DNA of 64,000 nucleotides from Silicimonas sp. (GTDB lineage Bacteria > Pseudomonadota > Alphaproteobacteria > Rhodobacterales > Rhodobacteraceae): the NCBI GenBank assembly GCA_022824315.1, contig JAJEAC010000165.1, positions 1 to 64,000 on the forward strand. Reading direction: 5' to 3'. The position numbers and the translations under genes are program-made. Shown here piece by piece: positions 36,359-47,910 of the stretch; position 1 is the first letter of the stretch, and every line of letters begins with the position of its first letter. Below the pieces are notes generated by a model. The model did not search any database, had not been told where the DNA came from, and saw only the letters and a program-made list of their open reading frames with translations.

Positions 36359-37585
36359 TCAGAAAAAATGAACGAGTCGCAGCGTCACCGATTGCGAAGG
36401 GCCCGCGAAAACCCCCGATCCCGTGGATGTTTCGCGACCGCCAAACTCTGAGCCTTCGGCGCCGAACGGGTTGAAATAGTCAAATGCCAGTTCGGTGTTG
36501 TCGCCGAGCGCGTAGTTGACGCCGACCGTGGCAAGCTTGCTGCCGTCGTTCAGGCTGATGATTGCGCTGGGGCTGATCGAAAGATCGGCTGTCACCTGAA
36601 GCTGCCCCCCGGGCGCCAGAAAATCTTGCCCGCCGAAGAAGACCTGCCCGGCGGACATCCGCCTTGTCAGATTCGCTGGCAAGGCGTCCAACGGCACCGA
36701 GGCATCCACGCCGAAGCCGTTGTGAAAATACTCCGCGAAATAAGAGACGTTCCAATCCCCCAAAGTGCCGAAGTTGGTGATGTTGAAGAGCCAGGACGGG
36801 TGCGTTGTGCCGTTTGCCAGCCGCCAATGGACATACTCGGCGTTCCAGGACGCCCCGCCCAATGGCCCGCTCAGGTTCAACCCCGCCACATTGTCGCCCC
36901 GGTCGCGGGCATAAAAGAGTGCACCGTCCAAGTTGCCCAGCGTCGCACTGCCGCGGATTGCCAAGGTGCTTTGGTCCGAAGCGGCTGACTCGCCGTACGT
37001 CTCGGCGCGCGGGACGGCTATGGTCTGGATATCGGCACCATTGTCGAAAAGGTATTGAACGTAGAGCATGTCGACGCCGGGCTTGTAGCTGGTGTCGATC
37101 GCATTGGGCGAAAACGGGGCCACGATGTCGGAGGGGTGAAAAAACAACCCGCTGCCCCATGTGATGGCTTGCCGCCCCGCCTTCAGGACCAGGCTTTCAG
37201 TGGTGTAGGCGACCGAGGCACGGTCGATGACGCCCACAACCGCCTGGTTCGGATCGTGCGACCAGTCGCCGCTCAGATCCAGCAATGTCCGCGGCGGGCC
37301 TTCGGCAGGCATGAGTTCGGACGCCAGCGCAACCTGGCTGCCGTGCGCAGCATTGAGCTGAGCATGGGCCTCAAAGCGAAGGGGCCAGCTGGATTTGTCC
37401 CACATCAGGCGTGCGGCCCCGGTCAGCGCCCGGCTGTCCCGAAAGCCCAGGTCGGCCTCCAGGCTCGTTGCATCCGCGGTGCTCGACGTCAGCCCGGCTT
37501 CGGTTCGCACGCGAAAGCCATCGGCCCAGGCCGGCATTGCCGCGATGACGGCAATGAGGACCGCACTAGGCGCTGCCGCGCGCAT
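36359..37585 (-). CDS. Predicted outer-membrane beta-barrel protein
   Basis: A 408-residue protein with a signal peptide ending MPAWA. The mature part alternates hydrophobic and polar residues in many short strands, has LVLKAGRQAITWGSGLFFHP (a motif found in DUF1302-like and related porin-like proteins), and ends in LRLVHFF with the C-terminal Phe used for BAM-dependent insertion. Its start overlaps the ATPase gene by 20 bases, so it is the last gene of the LolA-like/FtsX-like operon and is probably its outer-membrane component. Confidence 0.8.
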   Translation of the reverse strand: MRAAAPSAVLIAVIAAMPAWADGFRVRTEAGLTSSTADATSLEADLGFRDSRALTGAARLMWDKSSWPLRFEAHAQLNAAHGSQVALASELMPAEGPPRTLLDLSGDWSHDPNQAVVGVIDRASVAYTTESLVLKAGRQAITWGSGLFFHPSDIVAPFSPNAIDTSYKPGVDMLYVQYLFDNGADIQTIAVPRAETYGESAASDQSTLAIRGSATLGNLDGALFYARDRGDNVAGLNLSGPLGGASWNAEYVHWRLANGTTHPSWLFNITNFGTLGDWNVSYFAEYFHNGFGVDASVPLDALPANLTRRMSAGQVFFGGQDFLAPGGQLQVTADLSISPSAIISLNDGSKLATVGVNYALGDNTELAFDYFNPFGAEGSEFGGRETSTGSGVFAGPSQSVTLRLVHFF

Positions 37586-38258
37586 CCCTGTCGATCCTTC
37601 CGTCCAGCATTTCGATGTGACGCATTGATTGCTCCAGCACCCTGACGTCGTGGGTTCCGATCAGAAAGGTTGTACCGTGCTCGCGATTGAGGCTGCGCAT
37701 CAGTTCGACAAGCGCAAGCGCATTCTTTGAATCGAGGTTCGCGGTGGGCTCATCGGCCAGGACAACGGCCGGGCGCGACACCAGTGCGCGGGCGACGGCC
37801 ACCCGTTGCTGCTGCCCGCCCGACATCTTGCCGGGGCGGCGGTCTTCCAGGCCCGAAAGCCCGACCTCCTTGATCGCCTCCATCGCGCGGTCGTGGCGCT
37901 CGGCAGCGGAAACACCCTGCAATTGAAGCACGAATTCGATGTTCTCGCGCGCCGACAGGACCGGAATCAGGTTGTACGACTGGAAGACAAATCCGATCTT
38001 CGAAAGCCTCAGATCCGAGAGCTGGGACCGCGAAAGCCCGCCCAGCGGCTGCCCGTCGACGGTCACCTCACCCGAGGTCGGTTCATCAAGGGCGCCGATC
38101 ATGTTGAGAAGCGTGGTCTTGCCCGATCCCGAAGGCCCGGCCAGCGTCGCAATTTCGCCAGGCATGATGTCCAGATCTATATCCCTCAGCGCGTGCACGG
38201 CCAGTTCGCCCTTTCCGAAGGTCTTGGACAGGCCGCGGCAGGTAACGATCGGATCCAT
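37566..38258 (-). CDS. ABC transporter ATP-binding protein (LolD/MacB type)
   Basis: A 230-residue ATPase: Walker [11 protein letters not shown]-loop [14 protein letters not shown], signature [15 protein letters not shown], Walker [13 protein letters not shown]. The [10 protein letters not shown]...LDEPTSG pattern is that of the LolD/MacB/FtsE group that powers mechanotransmission rather than classical transport. It is transcribed after the two permeases. Confidence 0.93.
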   Translation of the reverse strand: MDPIVTCRGLSKTFGKGELAVHALRDIDLDIMPGEIATLAGPSGSGKTTLLNMIGALDEPTSGEVTVDGQPLGGLSRSQLSDLRLSKIGFVFQSYNLIPVLSARENIEFVLQLQGVSAAERHDRAMEAIKEVGLSGLEDRRPGKMSGGQQQRVAVARALVSRPAVVLADEPTANLDSKNALALVELMRSLNREHGTTFLIGTHDVRVLEQSMRHIEMLDGRIDRDARGSA

Positions 38259-38271
38259 GCTTCGTTTCTCC

Positions 38272-39501
38272 CTACGTCTCTCGTCGCATGGCTTCCACCG
38301 GGCGGCACTTCGAGGCCCGTAGCGCGGGCCAGAGCGTAACCAGTATGCCGAGAAGCCAGATCAGTCCCGGGAACAGGATGAACGCGCCCGGTTCGTATTT
38401 CAGGTAGATGATCTCGCCAGTCTGAACCATCTCCATGGCCCGGGCGAAAGCCGAGAAATCGATGCCGTCGCTGAGCGACCAGATGGTCACGGCCGCCAGC
38501 ACCATGCCCAAAAGCACCCCGATGCCGATCAGCAGTGCGTTTTCGATGGTGACCATGACAAGAACCCGGCGCGGTTTCATTCCAAGCGCGCGGAGCAGCC
38601 CGAATTCCTGCGTGCGTTCGAAGACCGCCATCAGCTGGGTGTTGACGATGCCGATCGCCATCAGCGCAAAAACGATGCTGAGCCAGACATGGACGAAGAC
38701 ACCCATGTAGCTGTCCATCGAGGCCAGAAACAGGTTGAGGTCCTTCCAGCCGCGGACGTCAAGGGCGGGCGCCGCCTCGGCCAGCGCCGCCACGGCGTCC
38801 TCCAATGCCGTCTCCTCCTGCAGAACGAAGACGACCTGGGCGATTTCGCCCTCAAGGCCAAGAAACCTTTGCGATGCAGCGCGTCCTGTGAAGACGTAAA
38901 GGTCTTCCGTCGCCTTGTCGGCGTCGTAGATCCCGACCACGTCGAAGCTCTGTTCGGACATCGCGCCTTCCGCGTTCTGCGACATCAGGATCACGCGGCG
39001 GCCGAGCCCGGTCTTCAACCGCTCGACCATATGCAGCCCCAAGACGGCCGAGTCGTCATCGCTGCTGTCCAGATATCGCCCTTCGGTGATCCTGCCTGGT
39101 ATCGACGAAATCCGTGCCTCTGCAGCAGGGTCGACGCCGACGATCGTAGCAGGCAAGGTCTTGTACTCGCTTTGAACCACCCCCGGCACGACAACGCGGG
39201 TTGTCCAGTCGGCTACCGCGGGTGCGTCCAGCGCCGAGTTAAGGTCTCGGTCGGGCGGATCCATAAGCGTCTCAATTGAAGGATCGTCCATATAACCTTC
39301 GGCATGGATCTGTCCGGACCCGAGAAGAAGTTGAAGTGTCGTTTCCTTCGAGCTCTTGGCCCAGGCATTCATGAATGCACTGAAAAACAGGATCGACCAT
39401 AGCCCGATGGCCACAACGATCAGCGTGATGCCGGTGCGACGCGGGTTCCGCCACAGGTTGCGCCAGGCGAGCGGCAGCATGGTCTTGAGGCCGTCGATCA
39501 T
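38272..39501 (-). CDS. FtsX/LolC-type ABC permease, second copy
   Basis: A 409-residue permease with the MacB/LolC plan: one N-terminal membrane segment ([18 protein letters not shown]), a large periplasmic domain (about 50-270), then three C-terminal segments including the [20 protein letters not shown] coupling region. The frame extends upstream into the first permease, but the ATG overlapping that gene's stop (ATGA) gives the family N-terminus ([13 protein letters not shown]). Confidence 0.9.
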   Translation of the reverse strand: MIDGLKTMLPLAWRNLWRNPRRTGITLIVVAIGLWSILFFSAFMNAWAKSSKETTLQLLLGSGQIHAEGYMDDPSIETLMDPPDRDLNSALDAPAVADWTTRVVVPGVVQSEYKTLPATIVGVDPAAEARISSIPGRITEGRYLDSSDDDSAVLGLHMVERLKTGLGRRVILMSQNAEGAMSEQSFDVVGIYDADKATEDLYVFTGRAASQRFLGLEGEIAQVVFVLQEETALEDAVAALAEAAPALDVRGWKDLNLFLASMDSYMGVFVHVWLSIVFALMAIGIVNTQLMAVFERTQEFGLLRALGMKPRRVLVMVTIENALLIGIGVLLGMVLAAVTIWSLSDGIDFSAFARAMEMVQTGEIIYLKYEPGAFILFPGLIWLLGILVTLWPALRASKCRPVEAMRRET

Positions 39502-40715
39502 GACGCCATCGCCTTCACCGGTTCCAGCCCGAGGACGCGGCGATAGGGCACGATGCCCAGAACCGCGATGGAAAGAACAATCGCAGATGGCCCGAACAGC
39601 ACGCGAAACGGCGTCATCGCCGGATAGAACCGTGCCGGCATTCCCCATGATTCGTAAATCTCGGACAAACCTTCGATGCCGATGCCGACCTGCTGCACCC
39701 AATAGGTCAGGGCCATGCCAAGCAGGATGCCCAGCCCGTTGCCGAAAAGCGAAAGAAAGATCATTTCCATCCAGACCATGCGACCGATCCAGCGGCGTTT
39801 CATCCCAATCGCCAGAAGCACCCCGAACTCGCGCGTGCGCTCCAGCACCGACATGTAAAGCGTGTTGAGGGTGATGAAGACTACGACCACCACAAGCGTG
39901 ACATAGATCAACACGGCGGTGATCATGTCGGCCGCGATGGCCTCTTCAACATCGGGGCGCAGTTCGGCCCAGCTGAGATACACCACGCCGTGGCGCGCGG
40001 CCACTGCCCGCAACTCGGGCTCAGCCCGCACCACATCGGGCAGGTCCTCTCCGGAAACCGCAATGGCATGGACGCCGCCTGCCATCAGAAAGGTCTCGGA
40101 AAACCGCGCAAGCGGCATCTGCGCGAAGGCACGGTCAAGCTCGGGTACCTTGGACTTGAATATCCCGACCACCTCCAGAACGTCGACGGCCACCGAGCCA
40201 TCGCGTCCCGAACCCAACAGCGCGACGTGGTCGCCAAGACCCAGCCGCAGATTGCGCGCCAGCCCGTCGCCCAGCACAATCGCGTCGTCGTCTTCGGGCG
40301 TGAGGCCGCGGCCCTGCTCGACCAGACCGGACAAGGTCGAAACATCCGGCTCTCGTGCCGGGTCGATCCCGAGGATAGCGACAGCAAAGCTGCGCTCTCC
40401 GCTCGCCAACAGCCCGAAGCCGGTTCCGCGGGCCGTTGCCACCGTGATACCGGGAACGCGCTCAAGGTCGGCCAAGAGCGCCGCCGGGTCGGCAATGACC
40501 TTGTCCATCTCGGGGTCTTCCTTGTAGCCCTCGATCTGGAACTGCCCGAATCCGTCGGCGATGCGCAGCATGCTGGATTTCATCGTGTCGTAGGACGCGA
40601 GTTGAAGTGACAGCATGAACACCAGAAGCATCGACGTGAACGCCATTCCGAGAACCGACAGCAGGGTTCGGATCGGTTGGCGCCATATATTTCGCCAGGC
40701 GAGCGTGGCTATCAA
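39498..40715 (-). CDS. FtsX/LolC-type ABC permease, first copy
   Basis: A 405-residue homologue of the next gene with the same order: LAWRNIWRQPIRTLLSVLGM membrane segment, periplasmic domain, and ERTREFGVLLAIGMKRRWIG coupling region before the last segments. The two permeases are distinct enough to form a LolC/LolE-like heterodimer. It lies 3 bases after the LolA-like gene. Confidence 0.9.
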   Translation of the reverse strand: MIATLAWRNIWRQPIRTLLSVLGMAFTSMLLVFMLSLQLASYDTMKSSMLRIADGFGQFQIEGYKEDPEMDKVIADPAALLADLERVPGITVATARGTGFGLLASGERSFAVAILGIDPAREPDVSTLSGLVEQGRGLTPEDDDAIVLGDGLARNLRLGLGDHVALLGSGRDGSVAVDVLEVVGIFKSKVPELDRAFAQMPLARFSETFLMAGGVHAIAVSGEDLPDVVRAEPELRAVAARHGVVYLSWAELRPDVEEAIAADMITAVLIYVTLVVVVVFITLNTLYMSVLERTREFGVLLAIGMKRRWIGRMVWMEMIFLSLFGNGLGILLGMALTYWVQQVGIGIEGLSEIYESWGMPARFYPAMTPFRVLFGPSAIVLSIAVLGIVPYRRVLGLEPVKAMAS

Positions 40716-40718
40716 AGG

Positions 40719-41504
40719 TCAGTCCCGTGGATTTTGAAGGTTTGACTTGGTAAACAGGTATGCGGGGATGGGGATGTTGAACTCGGCCGATTCAGTGGTA
40801 ATGCGCGTGATCTGCCCGGGCTTTGCATCCGTCCGCATGGTCATCACGACAGGATAGGGGCGTTCGTCGATCTTGCCGACGCGGTCGGTCGTCATGACCC
40901 TGACGCGTTTGCCGACCTGATCGTAATATTCGACCTCCATCAACACGCCGTCCGTGCGGATCGTCAGAACTTGTTTGCCCCAGACCACTGGCACACCCCG
41001 TTTCGGAACCGATTCAATTACATGCGCCCGGCCGCCGGTGACATTCACCATGCCTTTCAACGTATGACTGTAATCGTCGATCACCTTGTCCGACCGGGCC
41101 AGATCGTCATAGGAAAAATCCGACCCCATCCAGCTTTGCGACAATGCGCTGGCGGGCAGCTTGATGACCTGGTTGAGCTTTGGGTTGAAGACAAAGGTCG
41201 AATTGCCGACCTGCAGCGTCGCATTGCCGGCGGCACGGGCCGGTGCGGTGAAACGGACAAGTGCCTTCTTTTCGCCTTGCGTCCAGCTTTTCATAGTCAG
41301 GTTGCGCGTGCCCGAGGCGCGTATGATCGTCATCGATATCGTCGTATGGCTGCTGTCTGCGCGCCAGTTGTCGAAGGTCGCCCGCAGGATCGACCTCGCG
41401 TCCTGGGCCGCGGCCATGTTCGGAACGAGAGTGCCTGCTGACAGGGCGACAATCGAACAAAGCAGAATGGCTAGGATCGATCGGCGGAAGGGAGCCTGTG
41501 GCAT
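40719..41504 (-). CDS. LolA-like outer membrane lipoprotein-sorting protein
   Basis: A 261-residue periplasmic protein. Signal peptide about 1-33 ends NMAAAQ. The mature protein follows the LolA-like (PF17131-type) pattern: ILRATFDNWR, SMTIIRASGTRNLTMKSWTQ, KKALVRFTAPARAAGNATLQ, NPKLNQVIKLPAS, MGSDFSYDDLAR. Relatives carry lipid or lipoprotein through the periplasm. No good ribosome binding site is seen, and the frame is open upstream, so the start is the least certain part. First gene of the operon. Confidence 0.85.
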   Translation of the reverse strand: MPQAPFRRSILAILLCSIVALSAGTLVPNMAAAQDARSILRATFDNWRADSSHTTISMTIIRASGTRNLTMKSWTQGEKKALVRFTAPARAAGNATLQVGNSTFVFNPKLNQVIKLPASALSQSWMGSDFSYDDLARSDKVIDDYSHTLKGMVNVTGGRAHVIESVPKRGVPVVWGKQVLTIRTDGVLMEVEYYDQVGKRVRVMTTDRVGKIDERPYPVVMTMRTDAKPGQITRITTESAEFNIPIPAYLFTKSNLQNPRD

Positions 41505-41767
41505 CGCGAACCCATTCGTGGTCTTGCACGAACGCCCTGTCAGCACTCGCACGACAAAGAGAAATTCGAGCCGGATGGTCGGGTTGTCAAGGCGCATCCG
41601 GGCCGTGGGCCTCGGAATGGCGAGCCATCTGGCGCTGCCTGCCAGTAACGTGCCGTATATCCGCTGCAGGTGACAAGCCATCTGTCCGGTCCATGGCGAG
41701 AACCTCCACAGGATGCGATGTTCCGCCGTCCCGGCACAAGATTTTTCTCTAAGCAATTGTATTGAAT

Positions 41768-42217
41768 CTAGCTGCCCGGCTTGCGGTATACGCCTTGTTC
41801 CTTCAAGGCATCGATCACCTCCACGGGCATGTAGGTCTCGTCGTGCTTTGCGAGGAGGTCATGGGCCAGAAACACGCCGCCTACGTAATGGCCCTTTGCT
41901 ATGGTGCCCTGCCCCTCTCCGAACAGGTCCGGAGCCGGATCTCCTCCGACATATGTCACGGGAACCTCCGCTGCACCGTCGGTGACCACGAAGGAGAATC
42001 GCACGCCGTCAACGCCTGTCATCGAGCCGTCCTTCACCAGTCCGCCCAACTGGAAATACTCATCCTCCGGGGGCGGTGAAGCCAGAACTTCGCTCGGGGA
42101 CCGAAAGAACTGAAACGCATCCTTAGGCAAGAACCACAGCACGAACAGCACGCCGACAAGGCATGCGCCCGCCAGTGCAAGGACCTGCATGCGCCGCTGC
42201 TTCTTCAGGCCTTTCAT
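41768..42217 (-). CDS. ccmE: Cytochrome c maturation haem chaperone CcmE
   Basis: A 149-residue membrane-anchored periplasmic protein. One N-terminal segment (VLALAGACLVGVLFVLWFL), an OB-fold domain, and the haem-attachment motif LLAKHDETYMP with His125 and Tyr129 (HxxxY). It binds haem covalently and passes it to apocytochrome c. It sits next to argC, a pairing seen in Rhodobacterales; other ccm genes are not in this window. Confidence 0.95.
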   Translation of the reverse strand: MKGLKKQRRMQVLALAGACLVGVLFVLWFLPKDAFQFFRSPSEVLASPPPEDEYFQLGGLVKDGSMTGVDGVRFSFVVTDGAAEVPVTYVGGDPAPDLFGEGQGTIAKGHYVGGVFLAHDLLAKHDETYMPVEVIDALKEQGVYRKPGS

Positions 42218-42403
42218 CCGCTCACTCCGTGCAAGAGACGCAATTGGTGGTTCCTGAACCGATGGCCGGCAACTTGACTCGGCGACTTCCTGCAGAGCCG
42301 GCGGAGCGCAGTTGAACCCTTGATCCCCGATCCAGACCCAGCCGCAAATGGCTGAACCGTGACCGCGGAAGGGCCGCAATCAGCACCCAAGGGAGCCGAA
42401 GCT

Positions 42404-43432
42404 TCACGGAAAGACGGGTGCGGCCATGAGCCCGGTTGTTTCAGCTTCGCCAAGCATCAGGTTCGCGTTCTGGATCGCCTGCCCGCTCGATCCCTTGGTC
42501 AGGTTGTCAAGCACGACAATCACGGTCGCGACCCGCTCGCGCCGGTCCCCCACCACGCCGATATGGCAAAAGTTCGAGGCCCGCACATGCTTCATCTGCG
42601 GAACCTGCCCGAATGGCAGGACATGAATGAAGACCTCGTCGCCGTAGACCTTGTTCAATGCTGCATGGATCTGCTCGGGTATACCCTTCACGTAGCAGGT
42701 CATGACAATGCCCCGCGTGGAAGGCAGAAGGTGCGGCGTCAGGGTGACTGTCGGCTTGCCATCCGCCAACTTGGCCAGTTCCTGGTCGAATTCCCCGAGA
42801 TGCCGATGAGTGCCGCCTACCGAATAAGGCATCACGTTGTCTTCCGCCTCGGCCATCAACAGGTGTTCCTTCACCGAACGCCCAGCACCCGAAACAGATG
42901 CCTTAAGGTCCAGAATGATATCGTTGGAATCTATGCATTTCTCCATAAAAAGAGGTCGCAGGCCATAGAGGCCGGCCGCCGCGTTGCACCCGGTGCCTGC
43001 AACAAGCCGCGCCGACCGAATGTCCTCCCGATAAAACTCGGTCAGCCCGTAGACCGCCTCGTCCTGCAGTTCCGTTGCCGCATGGGGCTTGCCGTACCAC
43101 GCCTCGTAAGCGTCGGGGTCATGCAGCCGAAAGTCAGCGGAAAGGTCGACGACCTTTACCTGCCTGGGAACGGACGGAACGACGGCCTGGCTTGTCGCGT
43201 GCGGAAGCGCGCAGAATGCCAGATCAATTCCTGACCAATCCACGTGATCGATGGCGACCAGGTCAGGCAGCTTCATGTGTCCAAGATGCGGAAACACTGA
43301 TGACATCGGCTGGCCCGCTCTCCGGTCACCGGTCAACGCGGCGATCCGGATCGACGGATGTGTCGAGATCAACCGAACGAGTTCGGCGCCTGTATATCCG
43401 CTGGCGCCAAGAATGGCGACGTGATGGGGCAT
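42404..43432 (-). CDS. argC: N-acetyl-gamma-glutamyl-phosphate reductase
   Basis: A 342-residue arginine-biosynthesis enzyme that reduces N-acetylglutamyl phosphate to the semialdehyde with NADPH. N-terminal Rossmann motif [34 protein letters not shown], and active-site Cys149 in AGTGCNAAAG. The ATG at codon 9 of the open frame is chosen because AAGGAGG lies eight bases before it. Confidence 0.95.
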   Translation of the reverse strand: MPHHVAILGASGYTGAELVRLISTHPSIRIAALTGDRRAGQPMSSVFPHLGHMKLPDLVAIDHVDWSGIDLAFCALPHATSQAVVPSVPRQVKVVDLSADFRLHDPDAYEAWYGKPHAATELQDEAVYGLTEFYREDIRSARLVAGTGCNAAAGLYGLRPLFMEKCIDSNDIILDLKASVSGAGRSVKEHLLMAEAEDNVMPYSVGGTHRHLGEFDQELAKLADGKPTVTLTPHLLPSTRGIVMTCYVKGIPEQIHAALNKVYGDEVFIHVLPFGQVPQMKHVRASNFCHIGVVGDRRERVATVIVVLDNLTKGSSGQAIQNANLMLGEAETTGLMAAPVFP

Positions 43433-43488
43433 CTTGGCCCTCCTTCGGGACATCATGACTGTCTAGCGCGACAAGGGTCGCACGGCAA

Positions 43489-44301
43489 TCACGCAGCGTG
43501 AAACTCCGTCTTCCTTCGAAGAAATCGGGTCGCCTGATCGGTAACGCGTTGCGGGTCGCCTGTCGTCAGGAACATGGGGATCTCGCCAGCGCCACGCATT
43601 TCGGGATGCCGCTCCAGATAGTCGGCGAGGCTGTCGGCCACAAGGGCCGGTTGGCTGTACACCTTGACGTCAGGTCCCAACGCGGCCCTGAATTCGTCCT
43701 CCACGATCGGGTAATGGGTGCACCCAAGGACAGCGGCTTCCGGCATTGGCATCTTCCGCCTCAGCGCCTCGACATGGCTCCGCACAAGTGCGCCGGCCAG
43801 GATCAAGTCACCCTCCTCGATGGCATCGACAATGCCTGCACAGGCTTGCGCCTCCACATCGACGCCAATTGCACGGAAAGCCAGTTCTCGCTGGAACGCG
43901 CGATTTCGGACCGTGGCCGGGGTCGCGAACAGCGCCACGTTCTTCAACGCGACTTCACGGGGCGGCGAACTGTCGCCCCATTGCCGTTCGGTAAGGGCCT
44001 CGATCAACGGCACGAACACCCCAAGCACGCGCTTGTCGGGCGGAACCCAATCTTCCTGGATTCGCCGGAGCGCGGCCGACGACGCGGTGTTGCACGCCAG
44101 CACGACCAGATCGCAGCCGGCCTGGAACAGCCGCGACACTCCTCGAGTGGTCAATTCGTAAATGTCGTCGAATTCGCGAACGCCGTATGGCGTGTGCGCG
44201 TTGTCGCCAAGATAGACGAAAGGCACGTCGGGCAGCCGCTGTGCCACGGCCTTGTAGACGGTCAAACCGCCCAATCCGCTGTCAAACAGTCCTACCGCCA
44301 T
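43489..44301 (-). CDS. murI: Glutamate racemase
   Basis: A 270-residue enzyme that makes D-glutamate for peptidoglycan. [16 protein letters not shown] at the start, catalytic Cys70 in VLACNTASS and Cys194 in LGCTHYP, both present. The frame is open for 70 codons upstream, but family homology begins at this Met. Confidence 0.94.
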   Translation of the reverse strand: MAVGLFDSGLGGLTVYKAVAQRLPDVPFVYLGDNAHTPYGVREFDDIYELTTRGVSRLFQAGCDLVVLACNTASSAALRRIQEDWVPPDKRVLGVFVPLIEALTERQWGDSSPPREVALKNVALFATPATVRNRAFQRELAFRAIGVDVEAQACAGIVDAIEEGDLILAGALVRSHVEALRRKMPMPEAAVLGCTHYPIVEDEFRAALGPDVKVYSQPALVADSLADYLERHPEMRGAGEIPMFLTTGDPQRVTDQATRFLRRKTEFHAA

Positions 44302-44440
44302 TTGCGTCTGCCCGTCCGCATCCCGTCCATCACGCGTTCCGACCCGAGGCCCGGTCCGCATTGGCGGCACGGCATATGTGCAGTGTCGGGAAAAGTCCAT
44401 TGCCGGCACGTCGACCCGCGCAAATTCGAGGTGGCGGACG

Positions 44441-47400
44441 CTATTCCGCGGCGGTGGCTGCGTCCGTGGCCGCTTCGTCCCTGAAGGATTGAAGCAGCGC
44501 CTTCCGACGCGTGGCGGCCTCATGCGCGTTGGCTGCCTTCACTGGGCCAAAGCCACGCACGTCCAGCGGCAATTCGGCAAGAGCGACGGCGGCTCCGATG
44601 TTGCGGTCCGGATCCGCAAGAACTTCCGCCATGTCACGCTCGTACTGCTGGATCAATTTCCGTTCCATCCGGCGTTCGGTGCTGTAGCCAAAAGGATTGA
44701 ACGGCGTGCTGCGCAACCACTTGAAGCGAGCAAGCAACGGCCACACCCGTTCTGCAAACGCGCCGAAAGCGCGCTTTCCGGCCCGCCCGGACGCGTCGCG
44801 TCCCGGCAGGAGAGGCGGGGCCAGATGAAACGTGAGCTTCAGGTTCCCGTCGAACACCGCCTCGGCCTTGGCACGTGTCCCGGAGAGAAGCCGCGCAACC
44901 TCGAACTCGTCCTTGTATGCCAGCACTTTATGATAGCCCTTTGCGATCGCCTCGCGCAACGCTGGATCGTCAGCTTGGTCAACCAGTGCGCGGTACCGTC
45001 GAGCCAGCCCTTGGGACTGGTAGGCGGCAAGGTGTCTGGCGCGAAATTCGATCTTTTCTTCAAGTGTTCGGGGCAAGCATGTCACGTCACTGGTTGCGAG
45101 GCGCATCGCCTTGTCCGGGTTCACCACCGCCCATCGGCCGATCTCAAAGGCACGCATGTTGTCCTGTACCCGCGCATCGTTCAGCTCGATGGCCCGCATG
45201 ATTGCGGCCCGGCTAAGCGGCAGCTGCCCGGACTGCCAGGACGCCCCCAGCAGAACCATGTTCGAATAGATCGAGTCTCCGAGCGTGGTTTCGGCCAGCG
45301 CAAAAGCGTCGAGACACGTCAACCGATCCCGAAGTGCGGCCTCCAGCGACAGCCTGAGGCGGTCTCCGGGAATGCGGAAGTCGGGATCCCTCGTGAAGTC
45401 ACCGGTCACCGTTTCGTGCATGTTGACAACGCCACCGGTCCGACCGGCCTGGACCAACTGAAGGGTCCTGTGGCCTGCGGATACGACAAGATCCCCGCCA
45501 ATCAACGTGTCCGCCTCGCCTACCGCGACGCGAATGGCGGTAATGTCCTCGGGTGCATTGGCGATTCGGCAGTGAATGTGAACCGCACCGCCCTTCTGCG
45601 CGAGCCCGGCCATCTCCATCATTGCCGCCGCCTTTCCGTCGAGATGCGCGGCCATCGCAAGCAGCGCGCCCACCGTCACGACGCCTGTTCCGCCGACCCC
45701 TGTGATGACGACATTGTGGGTGCCCTCGATGGATGGAAGTTCGGGGGCAGCCAGCTCTCCTGTCTCAAGATCCACCGCCGCGCGTTTCCGAGGCTGTCCG
45801 CCTGTGACGGTCACGAAAGAGGGGCAGAATCCGTTCAGGCAGGAATAATCCTTGTTGCAGGACGACTGGTCTATCGCGCGCTTTCGCCCGAGTTCTGTCT
45901 CGACAGGAACGACGGAAACGCAATTCGATTGGATGCCGCAGTCTCCGCAGCCCTCGCAGATATCGGTGTTGATGAACACGCGCCGATCAGGGTCGGGAAA
46001 CGCACCACGCTTTCGGCGCCGCCGCTTTTCGGCCGCACATGTCTGAATGTAGATGATCGCGCTGACGCCATCGGTCTCGGCCATGCGCGCCTGGACGTCC
46101 GGCAGTCTCGCTCGCTCATGCCACCCGACTCCCCTTGGAAACGCCGCCCGATCCGGCGCCTCCTTGGCGTCGAAGACGACGGCCACGTTTTTGACACCCA
46201 TGGCCAGCAGTTCGCGCGCGATGCGGTCCGGCCGCAGTTCGCCATCATTCTTCTGGCCGCCAGTCATCGCGACCGCGTCGTTGTAGAGAATCTTGAACGT
46301 GATGTTCACGTCCGCCGCGAGAGCGGCACGAATGGCCAGAATTCCGGAATGATTATAGGTTCCGTCGCCCAGGTTCTGGAACACATGCCTCCGGCTGGAA
46401 AACGGCGCCTCGCCGATCCAGTTCGCCCCTTCGGCTCCCATGTGCGTGAAGCCGCTTGTCTCCCGGTCCATCCAGAGCGTCATGAAATGGCAGCCGATGC
46501 CTGCATAGGCCCGTGAACCGTCCGGCACGTTCGTCGACGTGCTGTGCGGGCATCCCGAACAGAAATAGGGCAGGCGCGCCGCGATGTCCGGCGCATTGGT
46601 GCGGGCCCGCGCAGCCGTGACCGTTTCGAGGCCAGCCTTGATCCTGTCCGTACCACGTCCCTCTTCGACAAGAATGCCGCCGATCTTCTCCGCGATCATC
46701 GCGGGATCCAGCGCGAACCGGGTCGGGAACAGTTCCTCTTGGTGCATTCCGCCTGCGCCGCCCTTGTACCAGCCGTAGACCCTGCGACTGCGGCGATCAT
46801 CGAAGATTGCCTCCTTGACCTGCACCTCGATCAGCTTGCGCTTTTCCTCGATCACGACAATCAGGTCGAGACCTTCGGCCCAGTCGTGAAATCCCTTCAT
46901 GTCGAGCGGGAATGTCTGGCCCACCTTGTAAGTCGTCAGCCCGAGACGGCCGGCCTCCTCCTCGTCAATGCCAAGAAGGTTGAGGGCATGGTTGAGGTCC
47001 AGCCAGTTCTTGCCTGCCGCAACGAAGCCAATCTTGGCACCCGGGCTGCCCCAAACTCGCCGGTCGATCCGGTTCGCATGAGAAAACGCTTCCGCCGCAA
47101 ATCGCTTGCAATCGATGATCCGGGCTTCCTGATCGATCCAGTGATCGGCAAGGCGGATGTTGAGGCCACCTTCGGGCATCGCGAATTCCGGCTCGACAAA
47201 TGACATTCGGTCAATGCGGCCATCGACGACGGAGGTCACCTCGACCGTGTCCTTCATCAATTTCAATCCGCACCAGGTTCCCGAGAAGCGTGACAACGCA
47301 TACCCGTACAGCCCGAGATCCAGGATTTCCTGAACGCCGGCCGGTGACAAAACCGGCATGTACGCATCGACCAGCGCCCAATCGGACTGGTGACACACGG

Positions 47401-47860
47401 TCGAGCTCTCGCCCGTATGATCGTCCCCTAGTGCCATGAGCACACCGCCATGCGGCGAGGTGCCGGCCATGTTTGCATGACGCATGACGTCGCCTGAGCG
47501 GTCCACGCCCGGACCTTTGCCGTACCAAAGGGCGAAGACGCCGTCATGCCTCCCCTCGCCCCGCAGTTCCGCTTGCTGCGTTCCCCAGATCGCGGTAGCG
47601 GCAAGGTCTTCGTTCAAGCCAGGCTGAAACTTGACGCCCGCTGCCGTGAGCATGGTCCCTGCGGCAGCCATCTGCTGGTCAACCGCTCCGAGAGGCGAGC
47701 CACGATATCCTGAAACGTATCCTGCCGTGTTCAACCCGGACATCCTGTCGCGGGCCGCCTGCATCAGCACGAGGCGCACGAGGGCCTGAGTTCCATTCAT
47801 CAGGACCGCGCCGCAATCAAGGTCGAACTTGTCGCCTAGCGTGACCTCGCGGATCGACAT
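44441..47860 (-). CDS. Indolepyruvate ferredoxin oxidoreductase, fused alpha-beta (IorAB)
   Basis: An 1139-residue fusion of the thiamine-diphosphate alpha subunit and gamma-type beta subunit. It converts aryl-pyruvates (from aromatic amino-acid transamination) to aryl-acetyl-CoA using ferredoxin. Visible features: [18 protein letters not shown] near the start, [13 protein letters not shown], the Cys cluster [14 protein letters not shown] plus [15 protein letters not shown], and [19 protein letters not shown] in the C-terminal domain. Complete length for the proteobacterial fused form. Divergent from a LysR gene that probably controls it. Confidence 0.94.
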   Translation of the reverse strand: MSIREVTLGDKFDLDCGAVLMNGTQALVRLVLMQAARDRMSGLNTAGYVSGYRGSPLGAVDQQMAAAGTMLTAAGVKFQPGLNEDLAATAIWGTQQAELRGEGRHDGVFALWYGKGPGVDRSGDVMRHANMAGTSPHGGVLMALGDDHTGESSTVCHQSDWALVDAYMPVLSPAGVQEILDLGLYGYALSRFSGTWCGLKLMKDTVEVTSVVDGRIDRMSFVEPEFAMPEGGLNIRLADHWIDQEARIIDCKRFAAEAFSHANRIDRRVWGSPGAKIGFVAAGKNWLDLNHALNLLGIDEEEAGRLGLTTYKVGQTFPLDMKGFHDWAEGLDLIVVIEEKRKLIEVQVKEAIFDDRRSRRVYGWYKGGAGGMHQEELFPTRFALDPAMIAEKIGGILVEEGRGTDRIKAGLETVTAARARTNAPDIAARLPYFCSGCPHSTSTNVPDGSRAYAGIGCHFMTLWMDRETSGFTHMGAEGANWIGEAPFSSRRHVFQNLGDGTYNHSGILAIRAALAADVNITFKILYNDAVAMTGGQKNDGELRPDRIARELLAMGVKNVAVVFDAKEAPDRAAFPRGVGWHERARLPDVQARMAETDGVSAIIYIQTCAAEKRRRRKRGAFPDPDRRVFINTDICEGCGDCGIQSNCVSVVPVETELGRKRAIDQSSCNKDYSCLNGFCPSFVTVTGGQPRKRAAVDLETGELAAPELPSIEGTHNVVITGVGGTGVVTVGALLAMAAHLDGKAAAMMEMAGLAQKGGAVHIHCRIANAPEDITAIRVAVGEADTLIGGDLVVSAGHRTLQLVQAGRTGGVVNMHETVTGDFTRDPDFRIPGDRLRLSLEAALRDRLTCLDAFALAETTLGDSIYSNMVLLGASWQSGQLPLSRAAIMRAIELNDARVQDNMRAFEIGRWAVVNPDKAMRLATSDVTCLPRTLEEKIEFRARHLAAYQSQGLARRYRALVDQADDPALREAIAKGYHKVLAYKDEFEVARLLSGTRAKAEAVFDGNLKLTFHLAPPLLPGRDASGRAGKRAFGAFAERVWPLLARFKWLRSTPFNPFGYSTERRMERKLIQQYERDMAEVLADPDRNIGAAVALAELPLDVRGFGPVKAANAHEAATRRKALLQSFRDEAATDAATAAE

Positions 47861-47889
47861 TTTCCCTACCCGGCAGTTTCGTCACATCA

Positions 47890-47910
47890 TAGGTCAAATT
47901 TACTGACCTA
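47890..47910. promoter_or_regulatory. Dyad TAGGTCA-N7-TGACCTA, likely LysR operator
   Basis: A perfect 7+7 inverted repeat centred in the 148-base gap between the divergent IOR and LysR genes. It contains the T-N11-A core (T at 47894, A at 47906) expected of LysR-type sites. The most likely binding site of the adjacent regulator; may control both directions. Confidence 0.65.

Noticed and set aside
44378-46516. 712-codon plus frame opposite the IOR gene
   Set aside because: Antisense shadow of a gene with clear Fe-S and thiamine-diphosphate features.
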